DNA from: Saccharomycopsis fibuligera x Saccharomycopsis cf. fibuligera
Lineage: Eukaryota; Ascomycota; Saccharomycetes; Ascoideales; Saccharomycopsidaceae
DNA: 64,000 nucleotides
Direction of reading: 5' to 3'
NCBI GenBank assembly: GCA_001936135.1
Contig: CP012812.1
Coordinates: 2,170,001 to 2,234,000, forward strand
Under the pieces are notes generated by a model. That model did no database searches. It was not told the DNA's origin and saw only the letters and a list, made by a program, of their open reading frames with translations. Positions 9,372 to 20,559 of this stretch are shown here, one piece after another. The translations under genes and the position numbers were made by a program. How positions within the stretch are numbered: the stretch's first letter is position 1; each line of letters starts with the position of its first letter.

Positions 9372-10596
9372 CAGACTGGAGACTGAAAAAATGTCAGTGT
9401 CTCTACCCCCGTTTTCCTAATTTTTTTTTTTTTTTTTTCAAAATTTCTTTTTTTTTTTTGCATTAGCTGTAGGCGCTGCTCTAATGCGGTAAGCTGCCGG
9501 GAATTAAAAAAAAGAAAAATTTTTTGTCTCTTGTCTCCTAGACTAAATCGGTCCGGGCCGGGTATTCTCAGAAAATTCCCAAAAGATTCGAGAATCCATC
9601 CTCAAAATTCAGATCAGGGCTCGTGATCAAAGTCAGGAGGAGACAAAAAGACCACTCCGTGTGACTATTGCGAGCACGTGCAGCATGGTGCAGCATGTAT
9701 AGTTTACAGCATTTTGCTTTGAGATAAATAGCATTTAAATGATGTTTAACATTGCCTAAACTTCAGGATGCAGCCCTCCAGTAAATGGCTTAGTGAGCCA
9801 TTGCATGCGCAATTGTTTAGATCAAATATTAGTTTGAAGCGGGGGCTGTCAGAACCGAAACTTTGGTAAATTATCAAGGTGCTAGCTATCCAAGGTGTCT
9901 GAAGTCGACGTAATCTTCAAAAATAAAACCTCACTTCTAAGGCGTGGTTACCACCTTGATGCATGAAATCCATAGCATGATAGAATCCAAGTACGTTAAT
10001 TGTAGTAGTTGCGGAAGAATTACAGAAAGTTGATTAGTGGCGTAGTAGCGAACAAAAAAGTAGTACAGATTTCAAGACTTTTAAGATTTTGAGTAACAAA
10101 CAAGACAAGACGTGTACAATTGACAAATATTTAGGCAAAATTTTTTAGTTTGAAATAGTAAGACAATAAAAAGGTAAGACAGCAAGAAAAAAAGAAAAAA
10201 AAAAAAAAAGGGTCAAGATGCAATGCAGTGAAAGATTGATAAACCATAAAGTAAAGTGAAAGAAAGATCATGAATATAAAAAGTACAAAACAAAAAGAAA
10301 AAGAAATAAAACTCAAATATAAAGGGGAGAAAAATACAATAGTGAATAAAGAAAAATATATATATAGTAAAAATAAACAGTAAAGAGAATAAAGTCTTTT
10401 TTCAAGTAAAATTAAATAAAAATAGCCAACAACTAAAAAATAACGACACAGGGAAGAGAGAAAGAAAGAAACACTACCAAAAACAAAAACGGAAACAGAA
10501 CACGGAAAGAAAAAAAACGGAAAAACAGCAAAACAGCGAAACTAACAGCAATAATAAACAACAATAAGAAAAAAGAATAGACAGCAAAAGCTTAAT
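9150..10596. promoter_or_regulatory. GIS2 promoter and DOT6 3' region
   Basis: A 1.45-kb spacer. Next to GIS2 it has a 36-nt uninterrupted A run (9333-9368) and T runs at about 9421-9438 and 9450-9462, the kind of poly(dA:dT) tracts that exclude nucleosomes in yeast promoters. A CACGTG box lies at 9675-9680, about 530 bp upstream of the GIS2 ATG. From about 10060 to 10596 the sequence is A-rich and probably the DOT6 3' UTR. No convincing gene was seen. Confidence 0.55.
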
Positions 10597-11298
10597 CTAT
10601 TTAGTATCCAAAAGATCTTTATCGTCGGCATCAGTAACCACACTATTTTCCGACCCTGTACTTAATCTACTCACGCTATGATTGCCAACCGCATCATCTT
10701 CAATTGCTTCATCGTCATTATCAGCGCTTCTCTCATTAGCTTCTCCTTCAACAGGTTGCCCATTCAGTATACTACCATTACGAAGTGTAGCACTACTGGA
10801 TCCATTGGCGCTAATGCTAGCATTACTACCATTAGCACTGATAGCGTTGTTAGCATTGTTAGCATTGGCGTTAACACCGTTATTTGGATTATTATTATTA
10901 TTATTCAGGCTCAAGCCATTGTTGATGTTGGCAATGCTGCTGGTCCCATTTGCGTTACCAAAGCCTGAGCGAGATCCAGTACTTGTCTGCGACAAGGTTC
11001 TTCGTATTGAGGAAATTGTCATCCCGCCACCACTACTGCTAGGTGCGCCATTGATGGCAGTTGGAAAATCTGTGATTTGTCTAGCACTGATCAATGGTGA
11101 TGATTTGGAAGATGGAAGTGGTGATGACGAGGTAGACATGGTGTTTAAAAGACTCAAGTTGGATGAAACTATTGGCGTGCCAAATCCAGGAGTGCTAGTC
11201 TTGTTAAGATCTTGCAGGATCGGTATGTTGCTATTTAGGACTGACGATGAAGAAGGACCGGATATCGAGTTATGTTTCAATGATGCAATATTATTACT

Positions 11299-11334
<36 letters not shown>

Positions 11335-12954
11335 GCTATCCGCGTTGGTTTTGCTGTTGGAATATGAAGCGTTTGAGTTCAAAGAGATCTGGCTAGACGC
11401 GCTAAGAGTTCTTGATAACGTGTGCAATCCGTAACCATTACCTTGCTGTGAATTCAATCTATTGCTATTAGCGCCACCTTGACCGGTAACAGCAGCGGCG
11501 GCGGCGGCGGCGGCAGTGGCAGCAGGGCCAGCAGTGCCAGCGGCATTACCAGGACCAACAGTACCGCTATTAGCAAGATCACTATGACTGTTATTATCAT
11601 TATCGCCATAGATACTGGTAGCCGCTGAGCCGCGCATTCCTGAACTTGTTCTATGGATTGCTGGAAGTTGGTCCAATTCTTTAATTCTAGCAATAATGTC
11701 TTCCTCGGATCTTGTAGGCAACAAGATGCTGAGTTCAGTCAAACTAAGTTCACGTCTTCTTTTAGACAATAAGAGTTCGTCTTCATCTGGACGCCAAAAA
11801 TCATTTGGTGCGTTAGAGCTATATGAATTCAAAAACCCTTGGGAGAAACTTTGTTGAGCAAAAGAGTTGGATGATGATGGCAAATTAGCATCTTGGTGAT
11901 ACAAATTGAAGGAGTTCTTGTTATTGGAAGTAGCACTGTCCAAAGAGTTTAGCGATGAGATGCTGTTGGAAAGTGGGTCATTATCAGGAGATCCTATTCC
12001 GTTAGTGGCACCATAATTGGCATTGTTACTACCACCCACTCCACCAGCACTGGCACCAGGATTACTGTTAGCAGCGCTAAAACTCCACTGGTTATAGTTG
12101 GCAGGAGCGCCGAAACTTGATCTATTTTTGTTAGATGTGTTTATAATGCTTGAGAATAATGAACTGCTAGGGTTGTTGTTGGTAGCGCCATTGATATTAG
12201 TGTTGTTGCCGCCACCATAGTAGTTTTCGTCGCTTACTGGGAAGCTGCTGGTCATTGGCACGGGCGAAGCAGTTCTAACTCCACTGCTTAACGCATTCAA
12301 ACCAGCTAGCGCCCCAGTAAGGTTACTAGTATTATTATTGTTGTTGTGGTTGCCATTGCCATTATTACTCGCGTGACTGAAGCTACTGTTAGCAGAAAAG
12401 CTGCCTTTTTTGGTGATGCCTGCTCCCGTAGCGCTGACATTTGGAATCCCCAGACTGCCATTAAAACTATTATTGCTGCTACTATTGTTTCCAGTAGCAT
12501 TACCACCACCGCCATTCAACGCAGCAGTTGTTGATAAATGAGCACTACTCAAGCTGGGCGACGCTGCTGGGTTGGTAGTAGCATTCTTTAGCACTCCTGA
12601 TCTAAGACGTCTCCATCTAAATTGACAAGCATTTGGGGTTCTGTGACTAAAGTGAGCAGCAATTTCTTTCCAGCCAAGCTTCTGCTGTTCTTTCAAATGT
12701 CTGAGCAAAAGATCGTCTTGGGGATCCCATGACGATGGGGTTCTTGAGAATGCTCTAGTAGCAGCGGCGGCAGCGGCGGCGGCAGAAGAAGAAGATGACG
12801 ATGATGGTTTGCTGCTGTTGCCAGGAGCAATGCCAACACCACTGGCGCTTAGATCATGAGAAGAAGGGGAGGCGGTAGAAGAGTCTGGGATGGCGCTGGG
12901 GCCAGGGGTGGATGATGTGGTTATTGGGGAGGATGTGGTGCTTTTAGAGGCCAT
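10597..12954 (-). CDS. DOT6: Myb/SANT PAC-element repressor, Dot6/Tod6 type
   Basis: I place the start at the ATG at 12954 (MASKSTTSS; context GACAATGG), giving about 785 residues. An ATG five codons upstream (12969) is possible; the frame continues further but without ATG. The Myb/SANT domain (about 74-120) reads WDPQDDLLLRHLKEQQKLGW then RTPNACQFRWRRLRSG, nearly identical to the Dot6/Tod6 DNA-binding block. A second SANT-like segment (about 383-425) contains FWRPDEDELLLSKRR and RELSLTELSILLPTR, also conserved in this family. The rest is low complexity (Ser, Asn, Ala and Gly runs, poly-Asn near 545). In baker's yeast Dot6 and Tod6 bind the PAC element (GCGATGAG) and recruit Rpd3L to repress ribosome-biogenesis genes when TORC1 or PKA signalling falls. 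PAC-like repeats occur in this gene's own promoter. Confidence 0.85.
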
Positions 12955-13091
12955 TGTCGCATAAATCATGTGCTGATGTGCTAGTAAGTATGTGTAGGCT
13001 GCGATGTGGTGGGAGTGTGATGAGTACAGATTGTAATGATACAAGCTAGCGGGTTATGTATGGGTTATCGGCTATGGGTGATGGGTGGTTG

Positions 13092-13234
13092 GTGATGTGA
13101 TGAGATGTGATGAGATGAGATGAGATGAGATGAGCTGTATGTGAGTTATGTATGTGCTGCGTGATCGCACGAACGATGGGTGGACCTGGGCGCTTAAGTA
13201 AGGCGATGAGCTAGTCGATGAGGTAGCCGATGAG
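13092..13234 (+). promoter_or_regulatory. PAC-like GATGAG repeat cluster in the DOT6 promoter
   Basis: A perfect PAC octamer GCGATGAG lies at 13203-13210, followed at exact 12-nt steps by TCGATGAG (13215-13222) and CCGATGAG (13227-13234); the three units share CGATGAG and a TAG or TAC tail. Closer to the gene, 13092-13134 is an irregular GATGA/GATGTGATGA array with many more GATGAG cores. These lie about 140-280 bp upstream of the DOT6 start. PAC is the known site for this protein family, so autoregulation is likely but unproven. Confidence 0.55.
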
Positions 13235-13992
13235 TACCAGGAACACGAAAAAATCGGTGCAAAAATGGTGATGATAGATTCAGTAAAAGGATTTGCTTGA
13301 TTCAGGTATAGTTGATCTGGTAGGTCAATGTTGACATAAAGACAAAGCCTGGTGTTGTATGTGGATTTTATGAATAAATCACCGTTCGCAAAGAAATGCC
13401 GGCAAAGTGGTGGTTTGACGATGAGGACCTATGGAGAGTAACAAAAGAGACTCTAGTGTCGCAGAGCTATAAACCGTCAGGAACAAAACTGTAAGGTCAA
13501 AAAAAAAAAATAAAAAAAAAAAGATTATTAATGAATTAATTAAACACCGTTTTCTTTTCTGTATAGTTTTAGATTCTATATTTGAGTCAGTAAAGATCCA
13601 TTAGGGACGAGAAACAAACCACTCAGCCATTGGTGAGCCAACGACAATGTCAAAGCGGGCGACGAAAAAAACGTACAACAACAAGCAGAAAAACTAGCGT
13701 ACCAGAAAAGGCCAATGAAAGTGCAACTAACGGTACAGTATAACCGAGCAGGAAAATCAGCAAACGGTAATTTCTATTTTGAAGTGTAGAAAGCTAAATG
13801 GCTAGAGTAATAGAGGTGCTCGAGGATGGGATGTGTCTTTCTTTCACCAATCAAACACCAGCGATGAATGTTCCAACTGTCGGTGTATGTGTCGCTATCT
13901 CGCTCGCTCGCCCAGTTGCAACTGCACTAAGACTGACTGACTGACGGAGAGTGTGACTGGCTCTCTCTGGCGCTGGCAGTGAGCTCGAAAGG

Positions 13993-14023
<31 letters not shown>

Positions 14024-15470
14024 CACATCGCAGACGGCCGATGTCGATGAGCAAGATGAGGGGTTACCCGCACACTCCCCGATGGCCCTGGTTGGCCTAC
14101 GGCTTAAACAGCTTAAAGGGTGCTGGGTAGTGGTTCTCCTAGCCAGACCTACCAGAAAACTCAACTCGTTTACGCTACAACCGACTGTATTAGCATTGAA
14201 AGTGATACAACGACAACTTATACTATCTTATATATTGTGCCACCGCTGCGCCCAATGTAAGGTATCTAACATAGCATAGCATAGCACAGCGTGAAAAATG
14301 CTCTGTCTCTCCCCTGGCCAATCACGCGCCCGGAAACAAATCAGTTTGTCTGTCGCTTCCAGTAGTCTCTACCAGATGATATTTGTCCAGCCGAGAGCAC
14401 TGGCACACTGGCACGCTGGCCGCTGCTCGCCACTGGCCGCACGGCGATGACGAGATCACATGCGCAAAACAGGGTAGCATTTGGCGGCCACCCGGGCGCG
14501 TGCAGCACATGCACAGCGAGCGCCTCAACCCTCAACTGGCCAATAGCAGGGCTCCCCGCTGTTCTGTCTGTCTGTGACTGTGACTGCTGATTTGCTCGGC
14601 AGTCTCCGGTGCAGCCGTGCCGGGACACACTTTTTGCCTTTACGGTAGTAGATACATCCGAAATATAGGTGCTGATTCACATTAATGTTTTTTCAAAGCG
14701 CAAGAAGTGCAGTTAGGCTGGATTTTTGTGACATCATTGGAGGAGGCCAAAGCAGATATCCCCAAGTTTCTTTACCACTACTGCGCTGCTAGATAGCAGC
14801 GGCCAGACAATGCCTTTCTCGTTGGTCGTAAAGTTTGATGTAGTCAACTGGCTGCCAAGTTTATCTAATAATATTTAGCCTGACACCAAAATCGTTTAAA
14901 AGTCTTCTGGACAAAGTTGTTTACGAGTCTTGTGAGTTCAAGTACAATGTCAGTGAGATACAGACACATAACAAGTAGTAAAAGAAATCGTGTCTGATTT
15001 ATTGCTGCTAAGGAATTGCCAAGTAATTTATCCTCAGGCCAATTCGAATAACAGAACATGCTATGCTAATATGTTAAATTATTAAACAATATTTTGAAAG
15101 TAAAATAAAATAGAATAAATTAAAACATTTGGTATTTTTTGGAGAAAAAATATATCTAAAAAATGCAATAATGATTATTATCATCATCATAATCGTGAGA
15201 AACAAAAGGCGGTATTTTCGAAAGAATGAGGCAAAATGGAAAAGTGGAGTGGATAAAATAATAATAAATGTTTGAAAAGGAAAAAAAAAATCAAAGTAGC
15301 AGTTTTTTTTTTTCAAGAGAGAACTAAAAGCAAAGGTGGTATAAAGTGACGATTAATCATCGGTTATTGTAGTGGATGGTATTTTTTGTTGTTGTTGGTG
15401 ATGTTAATTGACTAATTGGTTGGTAGATTGAGTAAAAAAAAAAACAAAGAATTTTTTTGCTCAGAATTGC
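13235..15470. other. Long spacer upstream of DOT6
   Basis: About 2.2 kb without a supportable gene. Contents: an A-rich run at 13499-13522, a 30-nt A tract (13993-14022), a short ATAGC tandem (about 14271-14288), a relatively G+C-rich island at about 14300-14640 with repeated CTGGCAC-type words, and an A+T-rich 3' region (15060-15470) that probably holds the 3' UTR of the GH17 gene. The open frames here lack ATG starts or are rich in CTG and other rare codons and look accidental. Confidence 0.5.
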
Positions 15471-16382
15471 TTACCAAGAAGATGGAGCGTTACCCAAGTT
15501 GCCCCAGTTCTTTTCAACATTCCATGGACCATCGTCTTTCCACAAGTCATTGTAAGCAGAGTACAAGATGGAAGCATCACCAGCTTTTTCAGCGATAGCT
15601 TTAACGGCAGTGACTTGGTTTTCCGAGGATGGGATAGCAGAGTGCAATTGTTCACCTTTCCATGGCCAGCCAGTTTCCAAGTTGATCACATCTTTGTCAT
15701 GACCGTGTTCATGGCAGAATTGCCAAACAGCTTGCACATGGCTCAAGACATATTCACCAGCGTTTTCAGCAGTGCTGTCGTCAAAGAATGGGTGAGAGTT
15801 GACACCAATGTAGTCGTTGTACTCACACAACTCTGGGTTACCGTAGTAAGAAGAAATAGTGTCAGCACTGATCCACTTACCTGGGAAGGCTGGGAAAACA
15901 GATTTAGCTTGAGAGATGAAGTTACCGACTTCAGAAGCGGTGAACCAGCTGTTGTAAACCAATTCATTACCAACGACAACAGTGTGAACAACGTCGTTGA
16001 ATTGTTTACCAGCGTTACCGATAGCAGTGGCAATGTTGTAAAGATCAGCAGAAATTTCATCAACGGAGTTGATGTTGTTAACAGCAACAATCAATTGGCC
16101 ATTGAAGACGGAAGCAGCGTGTTGAATAACGTCACAGTCGTTACTGTATAAACGCAAAAGAGAAAAGTCGTTCAAAGCGGAAACATCAGTTTTGATTTGG
16201 TCAGCGGTTCTACAGTTGTGGTTTTGGTCAAATGGAGTGTAAGTGGTACCTTTGAATTTCTTGATGTAGTCTGGAACATTAACATCTCTTTTTTCTGGAG
16301 CCAAAACGGTGACTTCTCTTTCTGGAGAAGCAGCAACCAAAGTGGTGAAGATGGCAGTGAGGATGGCGGTTGAGAACTTCAT
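15471..16382 (-). CDS. GH17 cell-wall glucanase-like protein, copy A (Scw4/Mp65-like)
   Basis: A secreted protein of 303 residues. The N-terminus MKFSTAILTAIFTTLVAAS is a signal peptide, followed by a Kex2-type KR site (residues 31-32) before DVNVPDYIKKF. The mature part is a GH17 beta-1,3-glucan-active fold: KGTTYTPFDQNHNC, LLRLYSNDC, the proton-donor motif VVGNEL (Glu140) and the nucleophile motif NLETGWPW (Glu236). It resembles the Scw4/Scw10/Mp65 group of soluble cell-wall proteins more than Bgl2; these remodel beta-glucan in the wall. No GPI signal is seen; the chain ends NAPSSW. Codon use is highly biased, suggesting strong expression. A second copy lies 6.5 kb away in the same orientation, with a 191-nt stretch of complete nucleotide identity around the nucleophile. 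Confidence 0.9.
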   Translation of the reverse strand: MKFSTAILTAIFTTLVAASPEREVTVLAPEKRDVNVPDYIKKFKGTTYTPFDQNHNCRTADQIKTDVSALNDFSLLRLYSNDCDVIQHAASVFNGQLIVAVNNINSVDEISADLYNIATAIGNAGKQFNDVVHTVVVGNELVYNSWFTASEVGNFISQAKSVFPAFPGKWISADTISSYYGNPELCEYNDYIGVNSHPFFDDSTAENAGEYVLSHVQAVWQFCHEHGHDKDVINLETGWPWKGEQLHSAIPSSENQVTAVKAIAEKAGDASILYSAYNDLWKDDGPWNVEKNWGNLGNAPSSW

Positions 16383-16500
16383 TGTCGTTGTTGTGTATGG
16401 ATGGTAGATCTAAATTGTCTTAGCGAGCAACAAAAAGGTAAAAGAAAAAAAAAAAAAAACAAGAAACAGAATACAACAGAGAGACTTATAACGGGCTATA

Positions 16501-16514
16501 TATATACTCTACAG
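16501..16514 (-). promoter_or_regulatory. TATA-box block shared with the second GH17 gene
   Basis: The plus-strand word TATATACTCTACAG (CTGTAGAGTATATA on the gene's strand) begins 119 bp upstream of the copy A ATG. The same 14-mer begins 118 bp upstream of copy B. It sits inside a longer TATATATATA run and is the probable TATA element. Confidence 0.6.
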
Positions 16515-19500
16515 CTGCTGCCACTAGCACTTTAGTAAGCTTAAGTCAATGAATGCAACAACAAAACAAAAACAACAACAACAACCGCATACTGTAGTGG
16601 GAAAAAAAAGTGAAAAAAAAAAAAAAAAAAAAGTAAAAGTAAAAGTAAAAACCACAACAAGCAGCCAACCAGATCATGAATTCATGCCACTGCCGCCAGA
16701 AACGGATACTGCTGCGAGCTGCCAGTTATATTTTTAGGATTGCATAATTGTACTGACTAGTGCTTGGCACTTCTGCAGCCCAATCTATTGTTTGCCGGCG
16801 CAGTTGCTGTTAACAATCGTGGACAAATCGGCGATTTTATGAAAAATTGCGAGCTTTCAACACTCAAAAGCACTGGTTAGCCAAAACAAAATGTAAAACG
16901 CGCTTTGGTGCGCTTCGGTGCGTAGTGCAGCGCGGTGCTGTACTTAATATGCGTTTCCTAATACATGAAACAACAGCAGCTAGCACGGACGGGACGGTGC
17001 ACACTACGGAGCTACACTGGCTGCAGTGGCGGACGCTGCGAGGTAGGTAGGTAGGTAGGTAGGTATCCGGACAAGTTGTCTCTTCAATGGGCGGTGACAA
17101 ATCTACAATAAGATGAGCTCATCACTGAGGAAATTGTCAGCTCTTGAGCTGTTTGTTTTCTGGTTCTTGTAAGCTTTTCTTTTACATCTGCACCTCCACC
17201 ACCATCAGTTGGCTGTTTGCGGAGCTGTTTTATTGTTTTATTGTTTTGACACCGGCGTGGTATTGTTTGATGGCTTTTGATTGCTGATTGCTGATTGCTG
17301 ATGGAAAACATAAGTTGAGTTAACTTAACGGTTAACAGTCGTGCAACAGACAGCAGCGGCAGTCTAGAAAAAATGAGAAACTGAGGAACTAAAATGAAGG
17401 GAGGGGAGGGCAAATTGGTTTGGGAAATAGGGGAATGAATGGTCTTTTTTTTTTTTTTTTTTTTTTTTTTGTCTTGTTTAGACCGCGAGCTCGCGCAGTT
17501 TTAGCTTCATGGAGAGCATGCTAAGCTGCTGCCACGTCGACCGTCAACTAACCGGTTGATTTTAATGGCCGAATGATTGGCGGTAAAGTCAAAGTCCAGT
17601 CAAAGCAGGAGGTTAGACACAAAACACTCGCGCTGTTCATTTCTGGAATTTCGGGAGTGGTGTATACTGTAGACATACGCGATACCGAGTTGTGTACATG
17701 GCGCGCTTGTTGTAAGCTATAGCTCGTAGCTCACAGTTCTGGCTATTTCCATCGCTAAGCTGAGGTTTATCTAACGTCGACAGTACACTTTGCCTTCTGT
17801 TCTCAAACTCTTCTCTTCCAAGGTATGCTCTTTGTTTTTGTTTTTCTAACCAAGATTAGAGTTTGTTTTTTTCTGAATAGTTTTTTTTTCCGGATCAACC
17901 ACTGATCTAGATCGTAACCGGCGGAGAGAGAATTTTCTGCAAGACTGGAAAACTATAGTTTTGCGGCTCCTGAGCAATTTTTTTTATTACTACTACAAAA
18001 TAAAAATAAAATATACATATATATATATATATCTATAAAGTTATTTACTATTATGCCCATGCTATGCCATGCCATATGGCAGTTGCAATCTTGACCAGCA
18101 TTTCATCGTATACGAACGCTGTATCGGCACATTGCAGCAATTGCAAAAACTCTTTTGAACGGCAGTGCGCAGTTCTCTGCCCTAGCGACCAAGCATCAGT
18201 CGATAGAAAACCTCTTCAACATCTTTTTCAGATCTAGCCGACAATATTGCTCGGTCTGGCTATATAGCCTACAACCACTGTGGTACAAAGTTGAAAAATT
18301 GCTTGAGCTTTGGCATTGAGCACTATTTGTGGACAGCACTGGTGGAGCCAAGCGTTTACAGCTATTTTACCACAACTTTGTTTATCGTGGCCGTGCTTGT
18401 AGTTTTTGGCTATTGGTTGCTGTGTTTTTTTCTCTTTTTCGGACAGACAGACACCTCCATTGCTATTGCAATTGCTAGCAGCTGTAGCCAAGCTTGCAAG
18501 CACACAAAATGGCTGTGTCTATGTGCAATACAGCGTTGTTACCCAATTACCCAAAACAATTGCCTAAACATGCAAGCTTGCAAGCTTGCAAGCAAACTAA
18601 AATGCCCCACCCAGTAGCTATAATAGCATGCTCGACTGGGGTGGCCCTCCGGATGTTAAAAATAGACATGCTATATTTAGCTATAGATGCCAAGCGTATA
18701 CGCATCCTGCTATGTAATTAGCAAGTTGATTGCAACTGCTGCTGCTGCAACAAAAAGTTCGCTAAATCTGGCCTGGCCAACTGGCCAACGACTATACCAT
18801 ACACATATCAAGAGCGTCTGGGCGAAGCTAGTATCTTCACGTGGTCCATGTTGTTCTGGTGCTTTGTTTTCGTTATCGAACAACAACAACATCATCATCA
18901 TCATCATCATCCCTCAATTCTTTTGATTGGTGATTTCAAGACTTTCTGGAAAAGCAATCCATCTCACGGGTTGAGTTTCCGTTTGTTTGGCTTCTTTTGT
19001 TTGTTTTCCGGCTGTTTAAACTCGAGAAAAAAAAACGGCATTCTTTGTTTGGACTTACTTTTTTTACTCTTTTTTTTTTTTCAATGTGTCACTTCCATCC
19101 ATTAATTTTCCGAATTGGGAAGACGCCTTGACAGCGTGCGGCCAGCTGTGGTGAACAAGGGTATTTACAGTGAGCATTGTTCAAAGATACAGCGTGTGTT
19201 TGTTTGGTTCTTTTCAGCAGCGATTTCAACTGTTCAGTTATTCGGCGTGAATGAATGTACAACTTTTTTCAATTTCTATAACTGGTCTTCTTGAAGCGCA
19301 AAGTTCTTGTGCCAGCCAGCCCAAATTTCAGCTACACTTCCTTACAAAAAATACTCAACTCAAATACTTCTACTCGAGTCAGTCGGTCAGTCAGTAATTA
19401 GTTAATTTCAAGTATAATATAAATCATAAAAATCATAAAAAGCAAAAGACATAGAACATGGGAAAGTAATAAAAGGGAGAAAAGAGCAACATCAAACCAT

Positions 19501-19583
19501 CGTTATTCAAGAAAAGAAAAAGCACACATTTCATTTCTTTTCGTTTCCTTTCCTTTCATTTCATTTCATGCTTTCAAACTTGT
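16515..19583. other. 3-kb spacer upstream of GH17 copy A
   Basis: No supportable gene. Repeats seen: a GGTA tetranucleotide array (17041-17064), three TGATTGC units (about 17277-17300), a 26-nt T tract (17445-17470), an AT dinucleotide run (about 18015-18034), clustered GCAAGCTT words (about 18572-18592) and ATC/CAT repeats (about 18889-18910). A CACGTG box is at 18838-18843. The region is probably a large, composite promoter for the cell-wall gene plus the 3' UTR of the flavodoxin-like gene; an unrecognised non-coding RNA cannot be excluded. Confidence 0.4.
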
Positions 19584-20210
19584 TTATGAACGAAAGCTTT
19601 GGTTAGAAACGACTTTGAAAAACTCTGCCCCTTGGGTGGAAGCAATCTCCAATTCCAAACTGGTCGGAACCCTTTCACCTTTACCACCAGCATAAGTACC
19701 GGCACCCCATGGTGAGCCGCCGTGAACTTCATCAAAACTAGTCAAAAGCGGGAATGTTTTGCCGTACCCCAATGGCACATAAATAATCCCATGATGGGCC
19801 AATGTACTCAATGCATTGAGTACAGTGACTTCTTGACCACCGCCTGGGGTCCCAGTAGAGACAAACACCCCGGCAAATTTATGGTAAAGTCCACCGCTTG
19901 CCCAAAGGCCGCCGGTAGCATCCCAGAATGCTTTCCATTGGGCTGGGAAACTACCGTATCTGGTAGGAATACCCAAAAGGAAAGCGTCATATTTAGTAAG
20001 GGTTTCTGGTGTGGCAATTGGAACACTAGTGTTTTTTGGTGGGGCTCCCAATTTTTGCAAAATGTCACTGCTGAGGGTTTCTTGAACTTGGTAAATGTCA
20101 GCACGACCACCAGCAGCTTCAACACCACTTTGCACTGCTTTGGCTAATTGAGAAATGTGGCCATAGAGAGAGTAGTAAACAATAGCAATTCTTGGGGCGG
20201 CTGGAGACAT
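19584..20210 (-). CDS. Flavodoxin-like NAD(P)H:quinone reductase (Pst/Ycp4, WrbA family)
   Basis: A 208-residue flavodoxin-like protein. The FMN phosphate-binding loop starts at [16 protein letters not shown] (residues 8-23). Later motifs are [32 protein letters not shown] and the flavin-contacting [13 protein letters not shown], all typical of WrbA, Pst2 and Ycp4. In Candida species these proteins sit at the plasma membrane eisosomes and reduce ubiquinone, protecting membrane lipids from peroxidation (family knowledge). The first ATG matches the family start. Several paralogues (PST1, PST2, PST3, YCP4) exist in relatives and I cannot tell which this is. It lies between the two GH17 genes, all three on the minus strand. 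Confidence 0.92.
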   Translation of the reverse strand: MSPAAPRIAIVYYSLYGHISQLAKAVQSGVEAAGGRADIYQVQETLSSDILQKLGAPPKNTSVPIATPETLTKYDAFLLGIPTRYGSFPAQWKAFWDATGGLWASGGLYHKFAGVFVSTGTPGGGQEVTVLNALSTLAHHGIIYVPLGYGKTFPLLTSFDEVHGGSPWGAGTYAGGKGERVPTSLELEIASTQGAEFFKVVSNQSFRS

Positions 20211-20525
20211 TTTTTTTTTGTGTGTATGATTTAAATTTGTAAGCGAATAAAAAGTAGTCTTAGAACTTGGTAGTGCTGATCAATAGAATGTTTGTTTGTT
20301 GATTATATAGAGGGAAGAACAAAAAAAAAATAAAATTAATGAAATCTTCTATCAAAGAAAGCAATACAAAAAACAGCCAGCAACCCAGAGAGCAAAACAT
20401 TAGGGCATCGGTATATATTTATAGTTGTATAACCGGGCGAGACAAGGTTGCCAATGGAGCATCACTAAGCATTCCGTAATCTCAGAGCAAGCATCATCCA
20501 AACACAAAGGGGGTAGCAGCACACA

Positions 20526-20526
<1 letters not shown>

Positions 20527-20558
<32 letters not shown>
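20527..20558. repeat. TG dinucleotide microsatellite
   Basis: About 16 uninterrupted TG units, roughly 320-350 bp upstream of the flavodoxin-like gene. Such alternating purine-pyrimidine tracts can adopt Z-form DNA and usually vary in length between strains. Confidence 0.9.

Positions 20559-20559
<1 letters not shown>

Noticed and set aside
18291-18617. A 108-codon frame in the spacer upstream of GH17 copy A
   Set aside because: It starts with TTG, has no recognisable domain and spans simple GCAAGCTT repeats.
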